64,000 nt of DNA, taken from Nitrospira sp. CG24A. Lineage in GTDB: Bacteria; Nitrospirota; Nitrospiria; Nitrospirales; Nitrospiraceae. Positions 8,027-15,941 of this stretch are shown here, piece by piece (within the stretch, counting starts at the first letter, position 1; the number at the start of each line of letters is the position of its first letter). The translations under genes and the position numbers were made by a program. The notes under the pieces are model-generated. The model did no database searches, was not told the origin of the DNA, and saw nothing but the letters and a program-made list of their open reading frames with translations. The DNA lies in NCBI GenBank assembly GCA_002869925.2, contig NEWT02000032.1, positions 26,217 to 90,216 on the forward strand, written 5' to 3'.

Positions 8027-9268
8027 TCAAAATGGGGTCACGAGGTAGATTCGTCCGTTCAAGGAATCCGGCGCAGGGGTGACCCCGATGGTTCCGCTAT
8101 CGGTCACGCGCCATTCCGCCTGACAGTAGACGCTGGGGGTAATATTGTACCGCCCCATGACGGTCGTCCGACTGGCTGATTGGGCCAACTCCTGATCCAG
8201 GTGATCAAAGCGGGCCCCCAAGACCCACAGTCTGTTCGGAATGAACAGGACTTCCGCCATATAATTCTGGAGGGCTCGGTTGGTATCGTTGCCGGGAAAC
8301 ACGCCGACCGTATTCGGGAGCCCATCCGACCGGAAATATCCGACCGTGGTGATAAACGGTCCCAGCTTCACCTCCCCTGCGACCCCCCATTTGTTCACGC
8401 CCTTCTTATCATTTGGCGTGAACGGATCCAGCGTTGAATTGACCACATCGTGTTTGTAGATCAATCCAAGCGTATAGTTTTCAAGAAAGGTCATGGCGTA
8501 GGTCGCATAGAGGCCAGGATCTCCTAATCTGTTTTGGTCATTTAACCCGTGCGGTTGATAGAGCCCAATGGCATATCGATGGGTGATGTCGCCGGCCTCA
8601 CTCCCCACAATTTGTCCGTTAAGCTCAGCGGCTGTGTTGTAGAATTCTGTCGCCTCGCTCACGTCACCAATCGTTCCTCTATTGCGAGCGCCGAGTATCC
8701 CAAGGGCTTCTTGGGCAAAATATCGCTGTGTAATCACCCGTTGTGAATGGGACAGAAAGGGCAGGGCGACGTCGAACGTGCCGACCTTGAGGTTGAGCAA
8801 ACCATGGCCGACCTCCCCGATGAGATCGTTGATTTGGCCATAGGCCTGACCGAGCGCGACAGACTTTTCCACGAAGGTTGCGATGGCGTAGCTGGAGAAC
8901 TTTCCCGTCTTCCCCAGTGGAGTCGCCGCATGGATCTTAAAGTCTTCGATCTTCAGCTTCGAACTCTGGGCACTCCCATCCTCCTTGTTGAATTCCCCCG
9001 CGAGCGCGAGCCTCGCCGAGAGCGGGGTATGTTTCAGATCCTGGACGTCTTGCCACTCCTTGTCTTCTGGAAACCTGAATCCGTTCGTGCGAAAATTTTG
9101 CCCCACCTGATTGAGTTTGGGGATTGCATTGTGGCAGGTCGAACAGGATTTCTCCGTCTGTCGGCTGAACGCGGGAATCGCTTCCGCTGTCTTGGGGGTG
9201 ATGATCGCCAACGCCCCTGAGACGGCAACGCTCAGCAGAATTGCACCCAATAAGACTCGTAGACGCAT
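8027..9268 (-). CDS. Outer-membrane barrel with N-terminal haem c site (Cyc2-like fused cytochrome-porin)
   Basis: After a signal peptide (cleavage near AEA-IPAF, residue 30) comes one haem c motif, CSTCH at 42-46, in the setting IPAFSRQTEKSC that is typical of outer-membrane proteins with a cytochrome plug. The remaining 340 residues alternate polar and aromatic/hydrophobic residues like a beta-barrel and end in aromatic TPF. The layout (one N-terminal CxxCH plus a barrel, 413 residues in all) is that of Cyc2 fused cytochrome-porins, which move electrons across the outer membrane in iron oxidisers; similar proteins of unknown role also exist. The start is fixed by AAGGA about 6 bases upstream. 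It is the last gene of a three-gene operon with a monohaem cytochrome and a NapC/NirT protein. Confidence 0.75.
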   Translation of the reverse strand: MRLRVLLGAILLSVAVSGALAIITPKTAEAIPAFSRQTEKSCSTCHNAIPKLNQVGQNFRTNGFRFPEDKEWQDVQDLKHTPLSARLALAGEFNKEDGSAQSSKLKIEDFKIHAATPLGKTGKFSSYAIATFVEKSVALGQAYGQINDLIGEVGHGLLNLKVGTFDVALPFLSHSQRVITQRYFAQEALGILGARNRGTIGDVSEATEFYNTAAELNGQIVGSEAGDITHRYAIGLYQPHGLNDQNRLGDPGLYATYAMTFLENYTLGLIYKHDVVNSTLDPFTPNDKKGVNKWGVAGEVKLGPFITTVGYFRSDGLPNTVGVFPGNDTNRALQNYMAEVLFIPNRLWVLGARFDHLDQELAQSASRTTVMGRYNITPSVYCQAEWRVTDSGTIGVTPAPDSLNGRIYLVTPF

Positions 9269-9295
9269 GACTGATTCCTTTTCTCCCTGAGGGTG

Positions 9296-9721
9296 TTACG
9301 GTGCGAATGATCGAATGTAATGCACCAGTTTCCAGACCTGCTCTTCCGTGAGCTTTTTCTTATATCCTTCCATCTCTGTGGTGTCTGGATCGCTCCCGTT
9401 CAAGGTAATCCAGAACAGTTGCCCATCCGGTATTTTCTCCATCACGCTCTTGTCCGTATAATCTCTCGGTTTCACATCCATCCCCTTGGTGCCGGAGCCC
9501 TTTCCATTCCCGGTGGCGCCATGGCATTTGATGCACTTGTCTTTATAGATAGTCGTGGCCTCTTGCAGCACCTCGGGGGTCAGTAGCACAGGATTCTTCA
9601 TTTTCAAGACGTCCTCCGGTGCGGTTGGAGTCTTGCGTTCGGCAGCAAGAATGGATCCCGAATGACCTAGGATCGAGAGGCACAGTACACAGAGGCCCAC
9701 ACTAGTTAGTTTCATTGTCAT
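9296..9721 (-). CDS. Periplasmic monohaem cytochrome c
   Basis: I start at the ATG at 9721 (MTMKLTSV) because a GGAGAAAGG ribosome site precedes it; a longer frame exists upstream. The 141-residue product has a signal peptide (about 1-26), a class I cytochrome c fold with CIKCH at about 63-67, the GNGKGSGTKGM segment, and the C-terminal WKLVHYIRSF helix. The first 20 bases overlap the end of the NapC/NirT gene, suggesting coupled translation, and the porin-cytochrome starts 27 bp after its stop. It likely shuttles electrons in the periplasm between the other two proteins; the direction is not shown by sequence. Confidence 0.85.
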   Translation of the reverse strand: MTMKLTSVGLCVLCLSILGHSGSILAAERKTPTAPEDVLKMKNPVLLTPEVLQEATTIYKDKCIKCHGATGNGKGSGTKGMDVKPRDYTDKSVMEKIPDGQLFWITLNGSDPDTTEMEGYKKKLTEEQVWKLVHYIRSFAP

Positions 9722-10400
9722 GTTTCCTTTCTCCTGCATCCGCAATTCTGGTGCTCTTTCCCTCAGTGTGAGACGGTTCTGTCTTGTCCGGTGCGGCAGA
9801 GGCTTGTTTCTGTTTACCTTCATCCATTTCATCCCAGGGAATTTCGCCATGCACCAGGTTGTAGTGGCACTTGATGCAGGTGGTCCCGGCTTTCTGGGCA
9901 CGGTCATGGGACTTGATCGGACGGGTAAAATTCTCATAGGCATGGCAAGTCCGGCACTGAGCACTATCATTCTTCAGGAAATCGGCCCTGACCTTTTGTG
10001 CTAACTCGGGGCGCCTGGCTTCATAGTCCTCCTTCGTGTTTACCGGGTTCACCACTTCACTGTAGACATCGTGCAAGGCCAGCATCTTGACCTGGAGATA
10101 GTCGGCGATGGGGTGAGGCACATGGCAGCTCGGACACCCCACTTGCACTCCACTACCATTTTGAAAATGCCGCGATGCCTTCGTCACTTCCCATAAATGG
10201 GTCATGCTGTGACAGGAGATGCAAAACTCGGTGCTATCGGTCGCCTTCATACCCAGCAGCGGCGCGGCCCCCACGAGCATCCCGCCGGCAAAGACGCCGA
10301 TCACGCTGAGGGAAATGAATCCGGCGATCGTCCGTCGACGAGTCTTTCCGCGCTCCACCGCTGGTGTGGGTGCGTGCGTGTCGTCTGGGTGAGATTTCAT
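9702..10400 (-). CDS. NapC/NirT family tetrahaem c-type cytochrome
   Basis: From the ATG at 10400 (GGAGG about 9 bases upstream) the product is 232 residues: a basic N-terminus, one membrane helix (about 25-48), then four CxxCH sites at 60-64 (CISCH), 89-93 (CPSCH), 149-153 (CRTCH) and 175-179 (CIKCH). This is the NapC/NirT/NrfH quinol dehydrogenase layout: the helix anchors it in the inner membrane and the haems face the periplasm. The C-terminal 50 residues are charged and low in complexity. With the following monohaem cytochrome and outer-membrane cytochrome-porin it could form an electron path from the quinone pool to the surface, or the reverse. A long repeat-rich leader lies upstream. 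Confidence 0.9.
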   Translation of the reverse strand: MKSHPDDTHAPTPAVERGKTRRRTIAGFISLSVIGVFAGGMLVGAAPLLGMKATDSTEFCISCHSMTHLWEVTKASRHFQNGSGVQVGCPSCHVPHPIADYLQVKMLALHDVYSEVVNPVNTKEDYEARRPELAQKVRADFLKNDSAQCRTCHAYENFTRPIKSHDRAQKAGTTCIKCHYNLVHGEIPWDEMDEGKQKQASAAPDKTEPSHTEGKSTRIADAGERKHDNETN

Positions 10401-10828
10401 TGAGTCAATCCTCCGTATGGCTGCAAGTTCTAAGATGCTGCTTGTGGTGTTCTGCTCGCCACAGCACATTGGGTCCGGGTCACACCTGTTTGGGAGCGCA
10501 CGCGATGAGCTGGCTAGGAATTCGACGACACCAAATTCAGCAGGTCTGATCTGTCGTATAAACTCCAGCGGATCCAGTACGTCAGGCGTTGGTGCACGCG
10601 CTGCCGTTCCAGGATTCTCCAATGAACGTACATATCGTTCGTCTATATTTTTGGATCCGTGTCCGGTTGTTCCTGACCGGCACCCGCATTATTTTTCTAT
10701 TGCCGCATTGATTCCAAGGCAAAGCAAGCGACATGCCACAACATGAGGAAGAGCCGGAATTATTGCTTTCATGAGTATTCTGACCTACTCACACCCTAAC
10801 TCCTCGCCCTCAAGGAGCGCGCCACTAC

Positions 10829-11526
10829 GAAGGGAAATTTATATGCCATTCGAAGCCAAGCGCTTCAACCGCTTGATTTCATGTTGATCGTGGCGTGAAG
10901 GTCGCAGCCATCAGTGGGAAATATATCCCAATATCATCCAGGAGGGATCCTGTCACTGCGAAGGGAAATTAATACAGGGGGAAAATTAATACACCAACGA
11001 GCAGGCTACTAATAATTTTCGCAGCACGGTGCGTATGATGATTCGCTGCGCAGGGGAAAAGCGCTGTGTTCATTGATGATTCGACCGGCGAACATCTTTT
11101 TTTCATAAATGGGAAATATGTCCCAATAGCATATGTGGTGAGCGCGTCGCAGTGAAGGGAAATTAATACAGGGGGAAAATTAATACACCAACGAGGTGTC
11201 TGCTGATAATTGTCGCGATGCGGTCCGTGTGATGATTCGCTCTGCGGGAGAAAAGCTGCGTGTCCATTGACGATCAGGCTGGAGAGAGTCATATTTTTGC
11301 GAATGGGAAATAGTTCCCAATTATAATTTCGAGGAGCACGCCGTGACGTAGGGAAGCTAATACAGTAGGGAAGTTAATACAGTGGGGAGGTTCATGCAGA
11401 AGGGAAATTATGCATCGGCTCGCAGTGTCCTGAAAAATGTCGCAGGCGATGTATATGATGATTCTCTATGCGTAGGAAGAACGGCGGACCCAATATGTGC
11501 GGAACGTTTGACGATCAGGGAGGTAT
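10829..11526. repeat. Array of about 195-bp degenerate tandem repeats
   Basis: Three units begin at about 10958, 11154 and 11348, with a partial unit before them (10829). Units 1 and 2 share GAAGGGAAATTAATACAG followed by GGGGAAAATTAATACACC; unit 3 keeps GGGAAGCTAATACAG. Each has TGATGATTC about 80-110 bases later. A GGGAAATA-xx-TCCC dyad recurs at 10917, 11110 and 11304 (the last is GGGAA-4-TTCCC). The period is not a multiple of three and no frame persists, so it is not protein-coding. It lies upstream of the minus-strand cytochrome operon and next to a dead transposase. Function unknown. Confidence 0.8.
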
Positions 11527-11605
11527 TTGTCTAATTGGCTAGAGCAACGGGTCGCCGCTTGACAGCCGTTCCAGGCAATCTGTCGTGCTCTAGGTTTGGC
11601 AGGGT

Positions 11606-11915
11606 TTGCGTCTGACGACGCGGCGTAGGAACGACGACCTGTACGAAGAATCTCGATCGGTTGCTGCACATCGAGATCGTGCTTCTGTTGTCGGCGAGCA
11701 TGCTTCCATCGATGGTACGCTGATTGAGGCATGTCCTGGTCACAAAGGCTTCCAGTCGAAGAACGATGAAGATGGTGACGGGGAGAATTTCTATGACACA
11801 CAAGAACAGCACGTATGAACGCACGACCGGTCCCGACAGCTGCCTCTACCGTATGAGCAAGGGCAAGAGGCCAAACATTGCTACATGGGTCACGCGATAC
11901 CATTGTTTTCCCATC
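11606..11915 (+). pseudogene. Decayed IS5/IS1182-type transposase fragment
   Basis: The segment HASIDGTLIEACPGHKGFQSK matches the DDE transposase block around the first catalytic Asp (normally SVDGTLIEAW..KSF). The frame then stops at 11816. One frame over, TYERTTGPDSCLYRMSKGK continues as the next block of the same family, so at least one frameshift separates them. No N-terminal or C-terminal part and no terminal inverted repeats were found. It marks a past insertion beside the tandem repeats. Confidence 0.7.
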
Positions 11916-12080
11916 GTTTCCGTGAACTGGAGGAGCGGGATTCGAAGGGAAGGGTATGCGGTGAATAGCTTATAACTCTGGGCGAAGCGGAGCGTGGGAA
12001 GCAAGGGGAGGATCGTTTCTCCTCATCGGGGAAATCAGGTCTCAGTGGAAACGACGTGGCCGATACCTATCGTTTACCTA

Positions 12081-12247
12081 AAGATGCTCAAAATGGCATC
12101 CCAGCAAGGCCGCAGTCCAATTACCGTTTATCAAGGGGTGGCTGGGATGATCCCAACTGCGCGCGTCCAACGAGGGTCTTCTGAGACCGCGCGTTGCGCG
12201 AGCAAGGAGATCATCCTAGCTACCTCGCTCCATTATTCAGCATCCTG
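12081..12247. repeat. Palindromic repeat abutting the zorB-like stop (composite copy)
   Basis: The left end is AAGATGCTCAAAATGG and the right end is ATTATTCAGCATCCTG, inverted relative to each other. On the minus strand the repeat starts directly after the TGA of the ZorB-like gene (TGA-CAGGATGCTG). A second repeat family lies nested inside it at about 12149-12218. It may act as a transcription end for the motor genes. Confidence 0.7.
12157..12204. repeat. 48-nt hairpin repeat, second family, copy 1
   Basis: This 48-nt core begins CTGCGCGCGTCC and matches the reverse complement of 60753-60800 with three differences. Two of the three are a compensatory change in a stem (GGTC/GACC here, GGCC/GGCC there) around the loop TTCTGA. 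Flanking GGATGATC and GATCATCC form an outer stem. Confidence 0.7.
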
Positions 12248-12925
12248 TCAGAGGGGGTAGGTTGATCGTTCGACTCGATGCCGTTGCTCGGCAGAGCGTA
12301 GGCGAATTTTGAAGATCACCCGGCGGCTTTTTTCACGGTTCACGGTGGCAACGGGGGCATAGATCAGGTCTTGTTTGCCGCGTCCGGACGCTGAGGCGAT
12401 GTCTTGAAAGCATTGGTATGCTGTCGGCTCTGTGGCTTGAATGATCTCCAACCCCTTCACCATCACTGCGAGCGACCGTTCCTGACTGAGTTTCAAATTA
12501 AACGCATCGCTGCCTTGATCATCGGTGTGTCCCTCGATGGCCAGCGAGTCGATCTTATCACGCAGCGGTCCGCACAATGCCCCGATATAGAAAGGCAATG
12601 CCTCCTCAAGAAAACGATCTGCAGTAGGCGACAGGGTACTTCTTCCGAACTCAAAGGTCAGCCGGTCTTCCGGGACCACGATCGCCAGCGCGAGCGGGTC
12701 TCGGGGATCTGCATCGAGCGAGAGGCCTAATCGTTGAATGTGGTCGCGTAGAGTGCTCTGCACATCCTCTTTGTTTACTTGTAGTTCAGATTGTGCTGCG
12801 GAGGAGGTTTTGGTGATCTGCGCTGCGAAGAGCAGGATGAATACGATGGCGAGCGAGGTCATGAGATCGGTGATGCCGATGGTCGTGTGCGAGGCGCCGA
12901 AGGTCTGGGGTGTTGCGCGTCTCAT
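12248..12925 (-). CDS. ZorB-like OmpA/MotB-family motor stator protein
   Basis: The 225-residue product has a single N-terminal membrane helix (about 21-36) preceded by Asp20 in the segment ITDLMTS, the place of the proton-carrying Asp of MotB/ZorB, followed by a linker and an OmpA-like peptidoglycan-binding domain with EGHTDDQGSDAFN near 131-143 and the SQERS helix. The start is the ATG at 12925, which overlaps the stop of the preceding gene (ATGA); an upstream in-frame start at 12967 is less likely. With the MotA/ZorA-like partner it should form an ion-driven complex in the inner membrane anchored to peptidoglycan. Zorya defence systems pair ZorAB with ZorC/D or ZorE, which are not found here. 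A repeat abuts its stop. Confidence 0.8.
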   Translation of the reverse strand: MRRATPQTFGASHTTIGITDLMTSLAIVFILLFAAQITKTSSAAQSELQVNKEDVQSTLRDHIQRLGLSLDADPRDPLALAIVVPEDRLTFEFGRSTLSPTADRFLEEALPFYIGALCGPLRDKIDSLAIEGHTDDQGSDAFNLKLSQERSLAVMVKGLEIIQATEPTAYQCFQDIASASGRGKQDLIYAPVATVNREKSRRVIFKIRLRSAEQRHRVERSTYPL

Positions 12926-14151
12926 GCGGTCGGCCGTTGGGTGGACCGTAACGATCGTTTTGGCCAAAAGCGAAACCCTTCAGGGCCTGTGATGGAGGAC
13001 AATAGCCGCTGCTCAGCAAGCTTGCCCGTCAGGCGGCCCATGAGGTTCGTGAGCGCCGTCGTTTCTTGTGCCTGATGGAGGTGCGAATCTTTCAGAAGCG
13101 TGGTGAGTTCATGAATCGAGTCATTAAGCGCCTTCATCGGAGCGGCGAATTCTTCACGGAGAGCTCGGGGTAGTTCAGCCGCTATCTGTCGTCCTGCTGC
13201 TTGCTCGCCTTCCTTCCATTTCGTCAAAGACTGAACAGCTGTGGTCAGTTCAGCAATGGGCCCTGCCAGGCTCTCCGTACCCATACGCCCGGCATATTCC
13301 CTGAGGTCTCCGCCGGAGGCCTGTTGACCTCCCCTGGGCTCGCTTTGGGTCGGCGTGAGCTGCTCCAACATCTGCTCCATGGTTTTTCGGGGAAAGAGTT
13401 TGTCCATGAGGCCAAGAAATGTGTGGTGCGCCTTCATCAGGCGCGAGACCATCGGTTTTTCGATGAGCGTAAACAGATTGGCGGCAATCAGACCGACGAT
13501 GGACGTGAGGAATTTTCCTGCAAGCCCGTTAATGAGTCCCTGAATTCCGGCGATCTCCTGTCCATCGGCATGGAGCTTACTAAGGCCGATGAATAGAGCG
13601 AGGAATGTCAACAGCAACCCGATGCCGGTCACCAGGGACGGGAGTTGGCTGTAGGAGGCCAGGTTGACTCGATGGCTCAGTAGCGCGTCCTGCGTAAAGA
13701 TATCTTCCGCTCTGCGTGTACAGAAAATGCGTGGCTCCACGAACCACGGGACATGCTCCAGGATCAGCGTCTTGCGGAATTGCGCCCAGAGCGGTAGGAA
13801 CATCGGTTCCTTCTGCATGGCCTTGTCGAGTGTGGTCAGGTCGTCACAGTCGATACGGGTGGAGGAGGCTGTTGGCTGACTAGTCCGAGGCGTGAACCCT
13901 ACGAGTGCACGACTTGTGAATCGCTCGTGATCGACATCGCCGCGCTCGCGAGCGAGAGTGGTCAGCATCGGCCATACTCGATCGAACGGCCGTTGCGCGC
14001 GGGATACCTCCCACGTCAACCGTATCACGTGCCAAAGAAAGAAGAGCACGATTCCAAAAGAGCCGAGCCAGCTCAGCATCGGGCTTTGGGGCCCTCCAAA
14101 AAATGCCGCATCACGACTTAAGAATTCCCACAGACTGGACATGCCGGTCAT
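12922..14151 (-). CDS. ZorA-like MotA/TolQ/ExbB-family motor protein
   Basis: The 409-residue product has an N-terminal membrane helix (about 25-45), a cytoplasmic loop of about 120 residues, two more helices (about 165-190 and 215-245, with the GIGLLLTFLALFIGL and SIVGLIAANLF segments typical of the MotA/ExbB core), and a helical C-terminal tail of about 160 residues with coiled-coil character. Long cytoplasmic tails are a ZorA feature; this tail is shorter than in classical ZorA (about 700 residues). It overlaps the OmpA-like gene by ATGA, so a fixed-ratio complex is likely. It could be an orphan ZorAB, a Tol-like or a flagella-independent motor. No nuclease or helicase gene adjoins. Confidence 0.8.
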   Translation of the reverse strand: MTGMSSLWEFLSRDAAFFGGPQSPMLSWLGSFGIVLFFLWHVIRLTWEVSRAQRPFDRVWPMLTTLARERGDVDHERFTSRALVGFTPRTSQPTASSTRIDCDDLTTLDKAMQKEPMFLPLWAQFRKTLILEHVPWFVEPRIFCTRRAEDIFTQDALLSHRVNLASYSQLPSLVTGIGLLLTFLALFIGLSKLHADGQEIAGIQGLINGLAGKFLTSIVGLIAANLFTLIEKPMVSRLMKAHHTFLGLMDKLFPRKTMEQMLEQLTPTQSEPRGGQQASGGDLREYAGRMGTESLAGPIAELTTAVQSLTKWKEGEQAAGRQIAAELPRALREEFAAPMKALNDSIHELTTLLKDSHLHQAQETTALTNLMGRLTGKLAEQRLLSSITGPEGFRFWPKRSLRSTQRPTA

Positions 14152-14511
14152 TGTGTCCTCAGTTTCTACAAGACAAACTCATGTACGCTCCAACGCTAGG
14201 GATCGCCTTCTCAACTTCCGTGCCGCGCGCGACAGAGAAGGAAGTGCTCAAAAATCCAATGATCCCTGTGTTTGTTGGAGCCTACGCACCGGTTGCCCGG
14301 CAAAGAATGCCGACTCCATCGGCACATTCAGCCACGGTCAACAGGTTGCATTCTGATGGGAAGCGAAGAGCTAATGGCCGGGAGCCAAACGAAGACGGAG
14401 AGTTCCCGTTCCTATGGCAGATAGCATAGGGTCTAGGATTAGGGGCGGAGAACGATCTCTCGCTAGAGATAAGCCTGCACTAGAAAGCCCAGACTCCTTT
14501 TCCTCCAATCC
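14152..14511. other. Intergenic region with an inverted repeat, upstream of the motor genes
   Basis: An imperfect inverted repeat lies at about 14187-14281: the left arm begins GCTCCAACGCTAGGGATC and the right arm, reversed, reads GCTCCAACAAACACAGGGATC. The outer eight bases and the GGGATC part pair. The spacing is about 55 bases. No gene is convincing in this gap. It could be a small mobile element or a structured leader of the zorA-like gene. Confidence 0.45.
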
Positions 14512-14826
14512 TCACTTGCGCGGCCACTCTGAGTGGTGTTGAGGGGAGTCGTGTGCGGTCCTATCGTTGGCGTCGTCGATGTGTTTAAACACAATGAACC
14601 CTACGGGGATGATTCCCGTTGCGGCGCCGAGCAGCGCGACCCAAATACCCCAGGGCTTCTTGGATTCGGGAACGATGTCTTCCGCGAGAAAGTAGGTGAC
14701 GCTGAGGAACGCGCCGATAAACAAAAACTTTGCGAACCAACGTGGCGCTCGAATCAGATCACATAACTTGTGCGCGCCGAACACGAGACCGATGGCCACC
14801 GCCAGCGCGAGAAAGCCGCTCATCAC
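14512..14826 (-). CDS. Small membrane protein, unknown function
   Basis: The 104-residue product has an N-terminal hydrophobic segment (about 3-18), a second (about 32-48) and a third (about 58-80), then a polar His/Asp-rich tail. No family is recognised. It starts 16 bp after the stop of the upstream 188-residue gene on the same strand and is probably in one transcription unit with it. Nothing links it firmly to the motor genes 360 bp downstream. Confidence 0.6.
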   Translation of the reverse strand: MMSGFLALAVAIGLVFGAHKLCDLIRAPRWFAKFLFIGAFLSVTYFLAEDIVPESKKPWGIWVALLGAATGIIPVGFIVFKHIDDANDRTAHDSPQHHSEWPRK

Positions 14827-14842
14827 GAGCCTCGATTTCTGC

Positions 14843-15409
14843 TTAGATGTGCAACTCCGGAATAATTTTCACAAACAGATCAAAAAGAATACCATCTTCA
14901 TCGGAACGCTCTTCGCATTTTGAGACAAACTCAACAGGGATGTCGAGGAGGGATGACGCTCCTTCCCTTGGATGAGGGGACGTGAGGATATGAAAGTTTT
15001 TATGACGAGCCATATAGTGGTCGATGTGTTGGTCAGAGACATATCCTACATAGAACAGGATCCCATCATGTTTCTGAATTTCTAACGAGTATATGTTGCC
15101 ACGCGTCGCGCGTAACTCGACGACGCCACACCTAGAGAAACCGTATATGCCGTTTGGCAAATCCTGTATGCGTATTCCCTCTTCCCGTTCGGTCAGCGGC
15201 CTTAGCTGATGCTTCTGTCTCAGCGTCAGTACCTCTTGAGGGACTGCGTTCCCGTCCGGGATCCTTCCGGCATCGCGCGGCGTATCCTTTTCTTGATGGT
15301 TCCGACTCCACAAGTCGGCGAAGGGAAGTGAAAAGTTCAATCCGACGAGGTACACCAAGCCCCCCAATCCTAGGGGCACCGCGATTAGATATAGAGCCCA
15401 CCGTTTCAT
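14843..15409 (-). CDS. Membrane-anchored protein, unknown function
   Basis: The 188-residue product has one N-terminal membrane helix (about 5-25) and a periplasmic part with beta-strand-like stretches (residues 85-125) and three cysteines. No known domain is recognised. It forms a probable two-gene unit with the small membrane protein downstream. Ordinary codon use supports a real gene. Confidence 0.6.
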   Translation of the reverse strand: MKRWALYLIAVPLGLGGLVYLVGLNFSLPFADLWSRNHQEKDTPRDAGRIPDGNAVPQEVLTLRQKHQLRPLTEREEGIRIQDLPNGIYGFSRCGVVELRATRGNIYSLEIQKHDGILFYVGYVSDQHIDHYMARHKNFHILTSPHPREGASSLLDIPVEFVSKCEERSDEDGILFDLFVKIIPELHI

Positions 15410-15539
15410 GATTGGCAGGATACGCCCAAGTCATCCAGGAAGTAAAAAGAAGCCTGCATGTGAGGGATAGAGGGAAGGTGTCAGGCACCATCTTCTTGCA
15501 GAAGCAGCCGGGGGCTGAGGCCTTTTACGTTCCGTTTTC

Positions 15540-15941
15540 TTAGATAGGCAGAAAGTGGTGAACGATAACCTGAGGAATTTTCTGAAAATCGCGATCGAAT
15601 GTCAGAATCGGGAGCCCGTGCTGCATGGCGCTGGCGGCAATCCAGATATCGTTAGCGGCGACCGGGGTACCGGCCTTCTTTAACGCTACGCGAATGGTTG
15701 CGTAACGTTCCGACGTCTCATCATCCACGGCAAGCACGCTGACGCGCGGGGATTCCAGGAACATTCGTAACTCACGCTCGTTACCCTCTCGTTTGCTTCC
15801 TTGTAGAAATCCTGCGCGGAGCTCTCCGAGCACAATCGGACTCATCCATATTTCTTCGGCTTGGGGGAGGGTCTCAATAACCTCGGGGTGTCTTTTTTTG
15901 AACGCGATGTACGCGGAGCTATCCAGAAGTAGCCGGGTCAT
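15540..15941 (-). CDS. vapC: VapC/FitB-type PIN-domain toxin
   Basis: The 133-residue PIN-domain protein shows the acidic active-site residues in their usual places: Asp in LLLDSSAYIAF at the N-terminus, Glu in the VLGELRAGF segment, Asp in the PVAANDIWIAA helix and Asp in LTFDRDF near the end. PIN toxins are Mg-dependent ribonucleases held by their antitoxin. The ATG at 15941 overlaps the antitoxin stop (ATGA), so I prefer it over a TTG six bases upstream. Specific RNA targets cannot be read from the sequence. Confidence 0.9.
   Translation of the reverse strand: MTRLLLDSSAYIAFKKRHPEVIETLPQAEEIWMSPIVLGELRAGFLQGSKREGNERELRMFLESPRVSVLAVDDETSERYATIRVALKKAGTPVAANDIWIAASAMQHGLPILTFDRDFQKIPQVIVHHFLPI

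Noticed and set aside
9722..9970. Upstream extension of the monohaem cytochrome c frame
   Set aside because: It would overlap most of the NapC/NirT C-terminus and push the signal peptide inside the protein; the ATG at 9721 has a good ribosome site.
10401..10622. N-terminal extension of the NapC/NirT frame
   Set aside because: The ATG at 10400 has GGAGG upstream and gives a normal NapC N-terminus; the extension has no coding character.
10969..11292. 107-codon minus-strand open frame inside the tandem repeats
   Set aside because: It spans repeat units whose period is not a multiple of three, lacks a ribosome site, and the protein has low plausibility.
10829..11526. CRISPR array
   Set aside because: Units are about 195 bp and degenerate throughout, with no short exact repeats separated by unique spacers, and no cas genes are present.
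11466..11903. 145-codon minus-strand open frame
   Set aside because: It lies antisense to the recognisable transposase blocks and has no domain or start signal of its own.
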